DNA of 39,276 bases, from NCBI RefSeq assembly GCF_000003605.2, contig NW_003148774.1, forward strand, positions 186,358 to 225,633, read 5' to 3'. Both the position numbers and the translations under genes were made by a program. The DNA is from Saccoglossus kowalevskii. Lineage: Eukaryota; Hemichordata; Enteropneusta; Harrimaniidae. The stretch's first letter is position 1. Every line of letters begins with the position of its first letter. The notes below the pieces were generated by a model, which worked only from the letters and a program-made list of their open reading frames with translations, did not search any database and was not told where the DNA came from. This document shows positions 22,701 to 37,700 of this stretch, piece by piece.

Positions 22701-25700
22701 GTGAAGCAAGGAGATAAGCATAAAGATAAAGAACGCGATAAGGATAAAGACAGAGACAGAGATAGGGAGGCTTCAGACCATGGTTTAAAAGCAGCCCAAT
22801 CTGCTGTCACTGATAGACCTGAATCACATGGTACAGCTGGTAGTGAGTCATTTGTAGATGAATTAACAAAGTAAGTATTTTTTACTATCAATCAGTTGAT
22901 ATTTTATCTTCTTCCATGTTTCCCATATTTTGTCTCATAAGATTGAGGAATAAATGCTGAATAACTTGCCCTCATGACTAAAAACAATTACAAGTCGAAA
23001 ATAACATCAAAAACGTACTGCTATGTATATTACCCAATGTTTATATTTATTGCCACAACTATTTTTTGTTCTGAATTTGTCATTATTCATATTTACTTTT
23101 ATATAATTATCGAATATCTAGCCTATATTATTTAGTTTTTTGCAGTCTTTATTTGGCAGACCCGACTAGCTTTATTTTAGCTAATTCTGCTTCCCATAAA
23201 TGACTTCTGTCATTTTTTTCCCTTTTCTCTTATCATTGTTTACTTGGAGCATCATTACTGGTGGCAATTACCGGTATTTGTTTTTAATAATCTGTCAATT
23301 ATTTTGCCATTATTTGGATACTCATGGATTTGATTTTACAATTTGTAGGAGAAGAAAAAGTAAAAAAGATGAAAAAGGTCGTCCAATTTCAACGGAAGTT
23401 GCCTCAAAAGAAGCCATTGGGGATGGAGAACCTGAGAGAGATCCAGCCAAAGAGGCTGAAATCATGCTGACCAATAGATTCCGCGCCTTCGAGCATTGCT
23501 ATAAAGACATTGAGAAATTACTAAACCGATGGGATAGAAATCAGGGAATCACTGTACCTGATCCTACCGCTGATGCATCAGACGTTGATGAGCAACAGAT
23601 CCCAGTACATCCACCCTCTGGTAAGAAATTGAAAGGAAGGGATAAGGAGAAGGAACGTGAAAGACTGGAGCGAGAGAGAATGGAACGAGAAAGAATTGAA
23701 AAAGAAAGAGCTGAGAAGGAAAAGGTAAAAAGCACAGCTCTACTTAAATTACTTCATATCAGTTTTGTGTTGCCTGTTCAGCTAATGGAGCTCCATCTAA
23801 GAATGTAGAAGTTATTATTATAAATATTGTACTCATTTTATGGATAACATGCATTTGTTTTTTATATGAAATAATTAATATATTAATTTTGTAACCAATG
23901 TTGCATGTGAATAGCAGATCAATATTCAATATTTATCTTAGTGCAAAAGTAGAGTCAGTAAAATACTGGTTGCACATAAGGGAACTCTTATATAATCAAA
24001 ATAAATAAACACAATAGGCTTAACTAGAACAAAAATTACCCAATAATATACAATAACACAAGATACCTCACTGATATATTTGAATGAATTAGATTATACA
24101 AAATTTAGAGTTGGCAACCATAATTTGGAATAGAAAAGGTTGACACTCAAAACCAACAATTCTAGTAAAAGACTGATTGCCAACAATTAGTTAAAAATTG
24201 AATTGAAGATGAGGAACACTTTATATTGGTTTGTAAGAGATGTTATAGAAAGAAATTCAACTGGAAAATAATATAGTTAACTACTCGCATATTTATTAGT
24301 AGCGAATCAGATTTTATTTCAGAGGCAATAAAGTTATTATTATTATTATGTACCTTATGGTAATTATTATATTGTAATAGCAGGCAGCAGCTGCAGCTGC
24401 TGCAGAAAGCCAGGATGGCACTGAGGCACCAGAAGGCACTGACAATGAAGAGAAGAAACAGGAAGAACCAAAGAATGAAGTTGGTATTGCAAATATTATC
24501 ATGGATGTTGCAGAGCTGGAGATGACTTTAGGACAGCAAATATTAGATACTAACAGATTGCCTTCTGCAGTAGAGGTAGGTACAGCTAGAACTGTATAGT
24601 AGTTGCTAGTTTGACTTTAGATTATGTAGAATGCATTTCCAGCATTTAATATACCTAATATGCAGACTATGTAATCAGCTATTAAATTCATTCATACCTT
24701 GTTTTTTAGGTTTTGGATGGTTTAGGTCTTGGTCCAAGTGGTCCTCCTGTTCCACCACCTGCCAATTTCTCTGTTGTTCCATATCCGGTTAAACGTAAAC
24801 CACCTCCTGGTGGAGAAGTTTCTGCCCATTATCTATTTGTTGCTTCATCTCCAGATGACCCGTAAGTAATGTTTTTCCTACAATGTATGCTGAACATTGA
24901 AACTATTCTCTTTTCACAAATTCAATCTCTTTAATAATTATATTGCTTTTCCAAAGATATTTTTATTTTTTCAAGTTAGTTATATAAATGCTGGAGAGCA
25001 TTGTTATAATTGTCGTTTGTTCACTTTTTGCCTACTTCAAATCTATAATTAGGAATATTGGGCAGGAAGAAAAACCTAAAGAGGTGGAACCAGAACCAGA
25101 AGCAGCCACACCTGATAAAGGAAGAGATAAGGTGATCAAGTCATCCTTTAACATGTTATGTTTCACTGGCTGTTAATAACATTGGTATTACTACAAATGT
25201 TGGTGCAGTCATTCTGCAGTCAGTCATAATAATATTGATATTAAGATACATGGCCATCATGATAGTTGAATGAAGTCTTCTCTGAGAATGTATTATGTGT
25301 TCACTGCTTTTTGTCTATGTTAATATGTACACAGGATGATCATCCTACTCCTACTGGTAAAGGCAAAGGCAAGGACAAATTAAGAGCTGGTGCTGAAAGC
25401 CAATCAGGACGTCGTAAATCAGCTGGTAAAGGCAGAAGTCGTAAGGGATCTCTAACTGTTACCTCGCCACCACCAGGCACTACAACACCAATGTCAGATG
25501 CAGATGGACAAAGTAGTACTGCTGGTGAAACAGCAGCCTTACAGGAACCCAAGAATCCAAGGTGAATATAATGACAGTAATAACTATTATTACATAAATA
25601 TACTGCACTCTGCTAAGCTTAATCTTTGTTTGAAATTGAGCAACAAATAAAAGTTTCTATGTAGACCAACGCATTAAAAACAATTAGCGATTGAAAAGTG

Positions 25701-28700
25701 ATTGAAACAGACTCTACAAGTGTCAGGGTGAGGCTATGGCATTCTGTCATAATTTTTTCTTCAACTGAAACTTTATTGACTGATACTACTACTTACAGGT
25801 TGTCTATTTTCCGATGGATGTTGCAAGCCAATTCTGAAGTGATATTACGAATACGTTTCCAATCTGAGGAACTAGGTCAGTTTGACCAGACATTGAACTT
25901 TGAAATAGTTGGAACCCGGAGACGTTATCAGCTATATTGTCGTGGTATATGTGCATTTCCCAATATCAGTAGGGAACCAAGGTTTGTGAAATAGTGCTTA
26001 CTATGCTATCTATTACTATGAAGTATATTTAATTAAGTGTTTGAGATTTGTACTTGAAAATGTTGAGGTACCATCTATTCATTAATTTCTTTTGTAGAAT
26101 TGTATTCCCGCATCGGAAGAAAAGCAGAAAAACAGATGAGATTGTCCACAAGAAATTCATCCTGAACAATGAGACATTAGAGTTTGGGCCTCTCCTAAAT
26201 GGCAAGTCTAGAGAACGATACAAGGAAGGGAAATACCCAGAAAACCTTGAGACCATGACTGTGTTGAATACATCTCCACTAGAAGCAGACATAAGTTTTT
26301 GTTTCCAGAATGATAGCCAAGCTGAAACATGGTTGTTAGATCCACCTAATATGTTACTGAAACCTGGTCAATCACAGGTTAGTTTATCACCATCCTTTTA
26401 ATTTCAGTTGACACTATATACTGATCAATACTACTTATATACAAATTGTTTTGGTTTCACACAGACACAGAACACTAGATGCCAAATTTGGATTTTGTGA
26501 ACACAAATTCATTTTTCATTCATTTTAATCATTATGTGAAATGTTTTAAAAATTCTACATGTTTGTGTTATTAGGAACTTACTGTATGGGCTTACCCTAA
26601 GAATAAAGGATTCTTTGAAGACCAGATAGTATGCTGTATTCGGGAGAATCCAGAGCCTGTCCTATTCAAAGTATCTTGCTATGGTGTCAGACCTGAACTA
26701 GAACTGGATAAAAAGACTCTACATTTTGAAAGAGTACTTTTGCATAGGTAACCTGATTTATGTGATTTCTCAAGCCTTCAATTTATACTGACAGAAGATA
26801 TAAGTGTTTTAGCATTGTGTACCAATGTGTGTGTTTATTCAGAATGATTCAATATTGATATTGTTATATTCTCTGCTCATCATCAGGAAGGACACCAAAA
26901 CTATCTATCTTCGCAATAGTACCTTGCTTCCCGTTGCCTGGAAGGTCAATGGTCTGGAAAATTTAGGTGATGACTTCTCCATGCCACAGGAGCAAGGAAT
27001 CATTGAACCCAAATCAGAGTATCCCTTACAAGCTCATTTCAGGGCAATGAAGCCAATTAATCTCAAGAAGATTATTCGACTTGAGGTTAGTATCTCTCTA
27101 TCTTGATAATGTAAATACATGTTTTTGCAACTTTGTTTGTGTATATATTATGGTATATACTATGGTGTGTGTCATGCACACATTACATGTTTACTTTCAT
27201 TAATATAATTTGTTGTGCTTCAAATTTTGTACACTTAATTTACTGCTATTTCTTCAGGTATCTGATGTGGATAACATTGTGGGTCTACTCCATTCTGAGA
27301 ATGTTCAAGTACAGGCTGAGGCATATGATGTTGCTTTAGACATGAGTTTCCCAAGAGGAGCCGATGGCGGGCTAGACTTTGGTATTATCCGTGTTATGGA
27401 TGAAACCAAGCAAACATGTTCTATCAAGAACAAGGGCAAATATGAAATTCAGTATGCGTAAGTATCATGATATTAATTTGAATATTTCAGTGTGATGTTT
27501 TTACATCATCCTGTAAAGCTAGCCAGTAGTGCTGAACCTTGTATGCTAGGTGAATACTGGTTAAAAAATAATATTTTTGAATTCAATATTTTAATAGATG
27601 AGTGTCTGAATGAAATTTGTTGTTTTTATAAAACTGTGATTTATAAGATGGTTTCAGCTCATTCAGAAATCACTGTATGTCTTACCCTTTACAGCTAATA
27701 TATAACAGTGTACACTTCTATGTGTTGTATTGTAGATTTCAATTTGATCAAACAGAGGACATGAAAGATGTGTCGCCACTCTTTTCAGTATTACCTCAAA
27801 AAGGTACACTGATAAACAGTGACAGACCAACTCAGGTACAAGTGATATTCCGATCTAGAGAAGAGATCACTATAAGGGATCAGCCAGTTCTCAAGTGTCA
27901 GGTATGTGTGTCATGCAACACATATTTTTCTTTTTCTTTGCACTGTGCTTTTCTATCAGTGAGAAGGACTTTGTTTCATGTTTGTAAACCATATATTGAT
28001 TGATTGACAGGTAATAGAACCAAACATCACTGATGGTGGAGAGACTATTGCTAGCATTCCTGTCAAACTAAGTGTACGCGCAGTGTTTAGTAAATACACT
28101 ATCTCACCAGTTAACGATATTAACTTTGGGTCTATGTTGCTGAATCAACGTAGAACTAGAACATTTACCATTGAAAACAAGGGAGAGTTTGACTTCAAGT
28201 ACACCATTTCTAAGATGATCAAAGATGTACCAATACAGACTCAACAACAAAAGGGTAGAATGTAAGTATTCAACAAATTTGTCATTAGCTATATTGCTGT
28301 ATACTTTACTCAGCTATGTTTGTTTGATTCATGGCTTCCTAAATTTGAGTGTATATCTTTACTACCTGCTGTGCTTCATGTTGGCTGAAATATAGAAATC
28401 TAGTTGTGGACCCCAATAACTTTATTTCTTGAAAATTTACTTTTAAAGACATGGTTATGAACATGTTTTCTTTACATTTAAATTTACAATCCAGGATAAC
28501 ATTTATAGATAACATTTTCTGAATCATTGCTTTGCATTCTAATTGTATTAAATGTTGCTGTAATGCATGTCATATATCTATGGCTTCTAACTTTGTTACA
28601 GGTATAGTGTTGCTTTCAACTTGCTTTACCTGCATAGTGTATAAACTGGATGCTATTACTAACCGTAACAATTACACCCATGTTGTCTGCATGTTAAATC

Positions 28701-31700
28701 TCAGGATTACATAGCACGTATGACCACCTGCCCCAATACTTAATATCATCATTAACTGGGGCTGGTATTGCTAAGTGTAATTGTGCTAAAAGTAACTTAC
28801 TCATTTTTTGTAAAAATTGAGATAGTAAAGTGTTCGTTAAAGATAGTGTTATTTTGCATACTGTACAATACTTTATTTTCACTTGGAATAAATTTTCGCT
28901 ATTTTCGCTGAAGGGTTGCTTCAGTGAAAATAAAATCAAGCGAATATACTTTTTTTCTTCTGTCTCACATTCAACTCGTCAGAAATTAGTAAAAATAAAT
29001 TCCATACAAAACACCCAAAAAGCCTTTTCAGCGAAAATCAATTCCAGCTTAAATAAAGTATTTTACAGTACATGTATATGTTTAAATGTTGGCAAAGTTT
29101 TGTTGCAGGAATAATGCATGGCAGTATCATTATGGTCAAAGCTTTAAACTAATTTATCTTTTTGTTTGCTGTGTGTGTGGATTTTTTAACTTGATAAATG
29201 TGTAATTTCTATAGGCAAGTCCCTGGTAGGCGCAGTCGGTCAAGGGATGGGTCCAGCTCTGGACGCTCTATCGCCAGACCAAGGCGTGCAGAGTCAATAA
29301 GGTAGGGGTGCCACACTGTCAATCATGCCAACTCAATAATCAATTCATTAATTAAATATTGCTTTGATTTTCTCTCTAGAATCTCTCATCACACTAATAT
29401 CTTTTCTATTGTATTCTGTTTCTCTCTCTTCTCTATACAGTCTACATATGTTCGACTCAGTAGCCATTCAGTGCCAATATATGCTATTCTACTCTGGACT
29501 AAAAAATATCTGCAAGTTTAAAAACATGCATATATTATAAGCCCTGAGTGTATAATGGAAAATTATTTATGAACAAAAAACGACATTCATATGATGCCTG
29601 GAGACCCCCTCCAAACAGTTGATATGTGAAATGGTTGCGATTCATCCAAATCATATTTTGTACATTTCTTTATTAGTCACTGTTAATATATTCTTCATTC
29701 TGTCTAGGTAATCGTTGTACTAACTAAAAGGTATACCTAGTTCTAGGTGTAAATGTTTCATCCATCATTTCATACTCTCAAAAAGCATTGAAAAATTGGG
29801 ATGCATGCATTAATGTGTACAAACTTTAGTGTCATATTTTTTCTCAGTGTATATTATTCATCGTATATGTCTTCATTGATGTCATGTCTTCATTAATCAT
29901 AACACACTATTTAAAAAGTAATTTCTTCTAGTATACATTTTTCTGTTGTAAATTGAATTTTAACTGAATTAAACCTTAATGTATTACACGATATTCTGAA
30001 ATATAACAAATACTATGCTGCAGATGAGTTGGGATTTGGGTAACTGAATCAAGCACAATAAGTATAGACTTATAAATTTGTATATCTTTACATTGTTTGT
30101 GATTAAACCTTGGCATTGTCAGCTTTAATGTACTACAAGGTGTATGCCTTCGGATTGATAACTTATTTGTTTTGCATCAGGCAAGAAATGGGTGGCGGCG
30201 GTGGTGGTGCTAACCAGACACGTCTTATGCTGGGACCATTCACAGTATACCCTGCATTTGGATTGGTAATGCCAGGTGCACAGCAGATTATAACAGTGGA
30301 CTGTGGTCCAGAGGCAGTTAACAAGTTTGAAGAGGTACCAGTTACTTCGTATTCTTAATAATATTGTTTTATGTTATCATATATCACATTCTATGCTCTA
30401 CATAAAGTTACATTTGAGTTTTAAGTGTTTGTGAATTCAGAAGTGAAGCTCAAAATAAAATAATGCAAACCTATTACAAAACTTCATGTTAATAATGATG
30501 TTCTCTTCTTTATAGGATATCTGCATTGATATCAGTGACAGAGACCCTAAAGATCACCCACAAGGCATCCCCTACAAACTCATATCTGAGTCCTGTGTAC
30601 CAGGCATTGATACCAATGATGTTGGTGCCATATTTGAAGAGCATCGTGTTTGTAAGAATCTTAGTGTGTTCCTCAACAACCACACCTTGGAGTTAGACAG
30701 TGGTGGTGTCTTTGGAGAAGATGAGAACAAATTTGTATTTGGTAATGTTATTGTGGGTAGGAAAGCAAAAGCCAGGTTCAAGATTATCAATAACAACAAG
30801 GTAAAAGTTGAAATCAATTCTATTTATAATAATATGGTAAATGATAAGAAATTATTAATAACACCAATGTTGAATATGTATCGTACTGGTATGTGTGTCT
30901 ATATCAAACGGGTGTACTTAAATCTTATCCATATTATTACTTTCTATAAACTCTAAACAGGTCCCATGTGATGTGGTGTTTACTTGCAAGCCAGTCTCGT
31001 CAAAACCGTCTTCTAAGCTGCAAGATATTTTTGAAATTGAACCAAACCGTGTTTCGATACCAGCTCACAGTCATACTTATGCCACAGTGAAGTTTACACC
31101 ACCCTCTATGCAGGTAAGAATATGAGTAAACAACTAAAGACAAGATGACTATTTGATCAGCAAGTTCAGGATTGCAGTCACTTATACTTTTATAACATTA
31201 CTCTACTTATGATTTTTGTGAACAATACTTGATTTTATTTAAAATTAGTGAATGGTTTTGTCCATCATTGGTCCCTATAGTGGATATATTATGCCTTCAA
31301 ATTGAAGGCTGGTTTTATAGGTATAAAATTATCCTGTGACTTCATGGAGCATTTTTAGTTATCCTGAATTATTTCTAACATCTGAGTCTTAAAAAGTTAC
31401 AAAAATTGTATTTTTTTTTGTGTACCATAGAACTACTAGCTTCATGATTGTACCAATGAACATTTATGACCAATTTTCTTTACATACAGACATATACAGC
31501 TTATTTTGAGGCTGCAATAGATGGATTGTCCGGTGCATTAGCCAAACAAAGGAACCTAGCATTTGAAGTACAAGGTGAAGGCAATCTACCTAGAATCGTC
31601 ATCAAGAAACCAACTATTCGGAATAAGAAAGGAAACAACTTGTTGCTCTTCCAGAGGATCTTGATTGGACGTAATCAGATTCTACCATTGATTCTGAAGA

Positions 31701-34700
31701 ATGAAGGCACTCTGCCAAGTAAAGTAAGTGTTGCATTCCATTTATAATATAACACAGTGTTGGACATGTCATACTTTAGTTACTGTTTGTACGCCTGTAA
31801 TAGAAACACATTCCTGAACAAGTTGTTTTTCATGCAGACAACCATCCTATCATTGTCACCTGAAAGTTGTCATCTAGTTGGTACTATAATAATGAGCAGG
31901 CACAATAAGTAAACATCTGTAAATAGTGTTTTTAATCTGTGTATGAATGAATGTAAAGCTATTTTGAATTATTACTGGTACATTTACCAATGAAACCAAG
32001 TATACAGTAACTACAGTATTGAATGTACTTGTTTTACACATCAGGTTGATATTGATTTGGAATCACTGGATGGGGCTTTCACTTTGAAGAACTGTAAAGA
32101 TACACAGTTGATTTATCCCATAATAGATGAGGATGAGGATGATGGTAAGATCACACAATGTTATCTAATATCATGATGTTTTTGTGATTTGGCTGGTTGA
32201 TTCTCACCCAACCATTTTTAAATCGTATAATATCAATGGAATACATATAAATCATGAATATGGCATTGAGTTATGTTAGGTACTGTATTTACAAGTAGAA
32301 ATATAACTTATACACATTTTTACAAACAAATTAATTTGTCATGTATACTCAGGATAAATAAGATCTGCAATTCACGGCTGTGTGATTCGATACAGGTTGT
32401 AATTTTCCTAATCCCCTTTCTTTGATACATATTTATTGAATCTTGATTTAGGTTGGCAATTTTGACATGTAATTTTATTTTCCAGAAGATGACTATTTTT
32501 CAGAAAAGCGTCCACACACTGCTTCCTTGATTGTTGACGTTGGAGAAGAAGCTAAATTTGATGTGACCTTTGTTGCAAATGGTACTGAGCGAAGTGAAGG
32601 TACAATTAAGATATCAGTACAAGACAACCAGTATGAAGACACCATGATTCAGTTAGTTGGAGAAGGCTATGAAGATGATATTACTCTAGATAATATTCAT
32701 GGATGTATTAATAATGAAAATATTGAAGCATTATTAAGTCAAGAAGAAGTATCAGGTAAAGAAGTTTATAATTTTATCTGTGTGACAATTTGTTAGCAAT
32801 GTTTTACTAAGTTTGCATAAATTGACATTGCTTACAGGTCCTCCAGTTGTATTATTTATACAACTCTTGCTCTGTTACTTTCTAACATTTTCATATTACT
32901 ATTTTCACCTTTCAGCTGCTCCTTCCAACTTAATCAACTTTGGTGACTGTCACATAGGAGAACCTAGAACTTTATCTTTCACTATGACCAACCACAGTAA
33001 AGCAGACATTGTGAGATTCCAGTGGCCTGAACACCCTGAGTGCAAATTCTCACCAATGATTGGACATCTTTATCCTGCTTCTGCTAAAGATATGACTATT
33101 ACTTTTAAAACTGATGTACCCAAGACTATTGAGGAAGCCATTATATCTTGCAAAGTTACCAAGATCACTTTTGATTTACCACCAAACCAGGTAAGTTCCT
33201 CTCACCTTCCTGTAGCTTTGATAGAAGTAGTGTTTCAGGATCCATGTCATTATGTGGACTCTCAATCCATGCATGCATTCTACCTTTTAATATTTGGGAC
33301 TAATGATTCCATCCTTTGGATTATAATAACAGTTAAATGATTGGGATGACCGTATGAGAGTTGTTAAATGGATAGACGTGCCCACCCAACCGGCTAGACA
33401 ACAGGTATCAGCAGAAGCTGCAAGTAGACCAAAGTCAAACTCAGAACTCAAGAAGGAAGAACGCGAGAGCAAAAGAGATCACAAAAAACAAGCAGAGCTA
33501 GAAAAAGAGAGAGAAAGAGAAAGGGAAAGGGAGCGATTGGAAGAAGAAATGAGAAAGAAAGCTATGGAGCCTGTACAGACGCCTAGGCCTGCAAAGAGAA
33601 AGGTTGTGGAGACAGAACCAGAGCCAGAATTTACTGCTGTAGAGGATACTGCTAGAGATATTGATCTGATTGTCAGTGCCAATGCCGATTACTCAAAGTA
33701 TAAATGCAAGACAGATTCTGTACACTTTAAAGACACACTTATGTTTCAGACAAGAGTTTACCAGTAAGTAGTTGTATTAACTATTGTCATGATATATGCT
33801 ATTGTTGGCTTTTAGAGAGATTCATTCAAGGTTCAGTAAAATTAGTATGAAAGAGTACCTGAAAATATGGGAACCAACTACAGTCGCATGATGCTTTTGA
33901 ACATTAATTACATAATTTTAAGAATAATGCAACCTGATACTTTGTAACAAATATTAATTATTTTTGACAGATTTCAGTTAAATAACAAGGGTAATGTGCA
34001 GCTGGACTACAACTGGCAAGTAATCCTGGAAGATAGCAGGAAATCAGTTAGCTTCGCTGATGAGGACAATCTACGTTTAACAACTCCGCGTAGTTTCAGT
34101 GCTGTCACTGACATACCTGAGATTATACCATTTAGCATTGAACCTGATGTTGGCACTGTCGCTGTTGGCAAGAAACAAAACTTTACTGTCAAGTTTTCAC
34201 CCATTGATGTACATGAATTTGAAGGCAGGTTGATTTGCAGGTGAGTTACCTACCATATTTAACAGGTTGGTATGGAAAATGCATTGTGACATGCTGATTA
34301 GTATTGCTGGACACTAAGGCAAGAATGTAGTTGCGTGTGCCAATAGACTTTAGATGCAAACGGTAGCTGAAATCTTGAGAACCACAATATTTGTTTTTGC
34401 TGTTCAAATAGTATTCATGTCAACTGCATTAAAACACTATTAGATGCAGAAGTTTGTCCTGAACATAAGAATGCAAAAATAGCATGGCACTGAAATATTA
34501 GAATATTGTCAGCTTACAGAACTATCAGTGCCAGTATATTTTATTAGTCAAATTACTGCCATTAAGCCAGATCCTATCATTGTTACGAAATTAGTGACCA
34601 GTTAATGTCATAGCATCATATTATATTATTGTTAATGTTTTTTACACTAAGTCAGTTGCACATTATCAATGTACATTCTCATAATTATAGAATACACAAC

Positions 34701-37700
34701 TTAGAGGAAGGGAAACAAGGTCCAGTCATCTTGGTACGTGGGCGTAGTTTAATGCCGTACTGTCACTTTGAACTTGAAGACTCTGACTACATAACTGGAG
34801 CACGTCGCAATCCTGCATTACCGGGACCCAAAGGTGCACCCCCTGGATCCACTTTAGATGCCAATACTAGAGTTATAGAGTTTAGTTCAGTTGGTATTAA
34901 TGTCAAAAATTCAAGGTATGGATCAGTATATGTTGAATATCAGTCTGTGATGTATAATTATATGAGGCAGTCATCATGTTATTCACTACAACAAACATTT
35001 CTAAGTGTTTTATTATGATTATAATCATCAAGGGGGCTTGTCTTTCAGGCAATTTTTCATCGTGAATCCCACTCAGGCCAATTATTCATTTATCTGGTCA
35101 TGTGACGATGAAGAGGATGCAAAAAATCCCACGGTATTCCACTGTGGTGCTCCAGGGGGACTTATCAACTCTGGAAAGAAACACCTAGTAAGTTTTCTAT
35201 TACTCTAATCATTTAAAAATCTTCCACGACTGTTTTCTTGGTTAATGTGAGTTAATATTTGTTTTATATCTTTTTTTTTCTAAGGTCAGCTTCGCTTACA
35301 TACCAAATCAGCTTGGTATTGTGGAATCATTCTGGCGGTTTAGCATACCCGAACAAAATATCTCTGTACCCTTCTTACTTGTTGGTAATACAAGAGAACC
35401 TGCCATTTCTACAGATAGATCACATATCAACTTTAAATCTCTTTTGCTAGGTAAGCATGTTATTCTTGGGTGTGGTTTCCTGTGTCTGGTAATTAATAGA
35501 CCCACTTACCGGTACAGCTTTGCATTTGTACTTTATCTGTAGAATAGGCTCAGCTGTAGATGTTGTATTTTCTGTGAGTGCTGGCATCTAGTGCCTATAC
35601 ACCTAATATGAACATGCTATTATTACACATGGTAATTTAGCAAATTGATTTATATTTTCCTAAAAATCCTTCTGTAGTGATATGCAATCATACAAACCAA
35701 CTTTCAACTTTTCTGCTACTTGTATTTGTTTGTACACAATTGTTTTGGTTATTAACATTCCAGAGATATTTCACTCAACTACTTTTTTTGCCTTGCAGGT
35801 CATCGGGCTAGAGAGACTGTATGTTTAATTAATAACGAGTCACTTGCCTTTGAATATGAAATTCTTGAATCATCGTGTCACTCTGAAGGCTTCGCATCGC
35901 ACTTGGATGTAACTCCACTCAAAGCCATTGTACCACCCAATTCTAGGTAAGCAGTTTGATTGAATATTATGTTTATTTCAAGTCCACTTAAAATACATTC
36001 TCATTCTCTGATTAAGTGGGCATAGATCATAACACATGTTAATGGTGAATTCAAATTCAAACAAATACATACTTTATAAATCCCCATTCAAGACTGGCGG
36101 CCATTTTGTTTTGACAAGTGCAATTCTGAATCCATATCTTGTTTTGAATCCATATGTACAAACTGTATTATGATAAACAAAACTTAAACTTGATAACTAA
36201 CAGGGACTATGTTATGCAATTACTTGTTTATTCAGGTTGCCTATTGACATCTATTTTGCACCAGTGGTGGAGAAGGAAGTTAACTTTAATCTTGAGATCA
36301 ACATACAGAGAAAGACACTGCCGATTTATCTCAATGTTAAGGCAGAAGGTTACTCAATGAATGCAGCATTGCTCTGTGAAGACTCCTTTGGGAAAAAAGT
36401 GGAACTCACATCAAAGGGACTTAATGAAATAAACTTTGCTGAGGTATGTATTCTATGTGTGCAATAGTCATGATTGCTGTTACAGTCCGATTTACTCTAA
36501 ACCGTCAGTCATGGTTGCTGTCACAGCCTGATTTACTCTAAGACTGTTTGAATTTTGTGAAATAAATTTTCAGGAGTTTCGTGAATCAGTAAAAATCAAC
36601 TAATTTGTAGCGGTGGGTTCCTACGACAACGATTGACTTTTCTGAAATATTGTACTCCTGAATGTCATTGAATTGTCAAATCATGAACATTTCTAGCTGG
36701 AAAAATTAAATGGTTTACAGTACTTACTGCAATGTTTTCTGTAGCAATAGTAAATTACACAAGATACATTTGAAGCAACACTTTGGGTGGGAACTATAAA
36801 TACTAAGAATATAAAACATTCAGCCATTTTGCTATTCTTTCTCTCCAGGTGGAAATGAATGAAAAGGCAGTTCGTCAACTTTGGATTGTTAATTCTGGAC
36901 GGTTTAACTTTGATTTTGAATGGACACTAAATGAAAGATCTGGTAGAAGAGAAAAGATGATGAGTATTACACCAGGCTTGGGTGGTGTGTCTCATAATGA
37001 TAGAAAGAAATGCACATTGTCATTTAAACCACCTGGTAAAGTTACACTCAGAGGATGTGAACTCTCCCTCAAGGTGTGTATACTTACTTATTTTTTTTAT
37101 TTGGTAATTTACAATGTTTTCATATTATATTTAATCATTGTAAAAACAAACCTTTTTTTTATAATCATAATAATTTGACTGTAATTCTATTTTGTTCTTA
37201 GATTACCAACGGTCCAATATATAACATTAATGTGACTGGTTACGGTGTAGCCCCTGGGCTTCATTTCTCATTTACCAAGTATGACTTTGGCCCCTGTTTT
37301 ATCTACCGAGCTGGTATGCCTGAACATAAAGCATTGCTGAAAGTCACAAACAGGGACAACAAAGATATCAGGTGAGGGTATCAATTTCTGCTAGAATAGT
37401 TTTGATTCACAATAACTTGAAAATGATCAAATTGGTAATGATTCTGATTTCTAATTGTAAATTATTTTTTTTGCACAGCTTGGATTGTCATTATACCAGT
37501 ACAACTTACCTTGATGTCCAGTTTGAAGCCACCGTGCTAGAAGCCGATAAAAGTATTGATATCCCATTTACATTTTATCCTCGAGAGTCCATCAAATACC
37601 ATGAAATCATTCCATTTGAGATTAATGGACTGTCCAGGACAAATATTGAAGTTTTCGGAGAAGGTACAGAGATGAGAGTGGAGGTGGTCAACCCACGGGA

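Noticed and set aside
22598-22891. - strand open frame rich in Ser/Leu
   Set aside because: Antisense shadow of the Lys/Asp/Arg-rich exon 39; the repeat SLSLSLS arises from complemented Arg/Glu codons. The same applies to 23541-23735 and 33479-33682.
28736-28768. Inverted pair GCCCCA...TGGGGC
   Set aside because: Only six base pairs with a 21-base loop; not distinguishable from chance and not at an element boundary.
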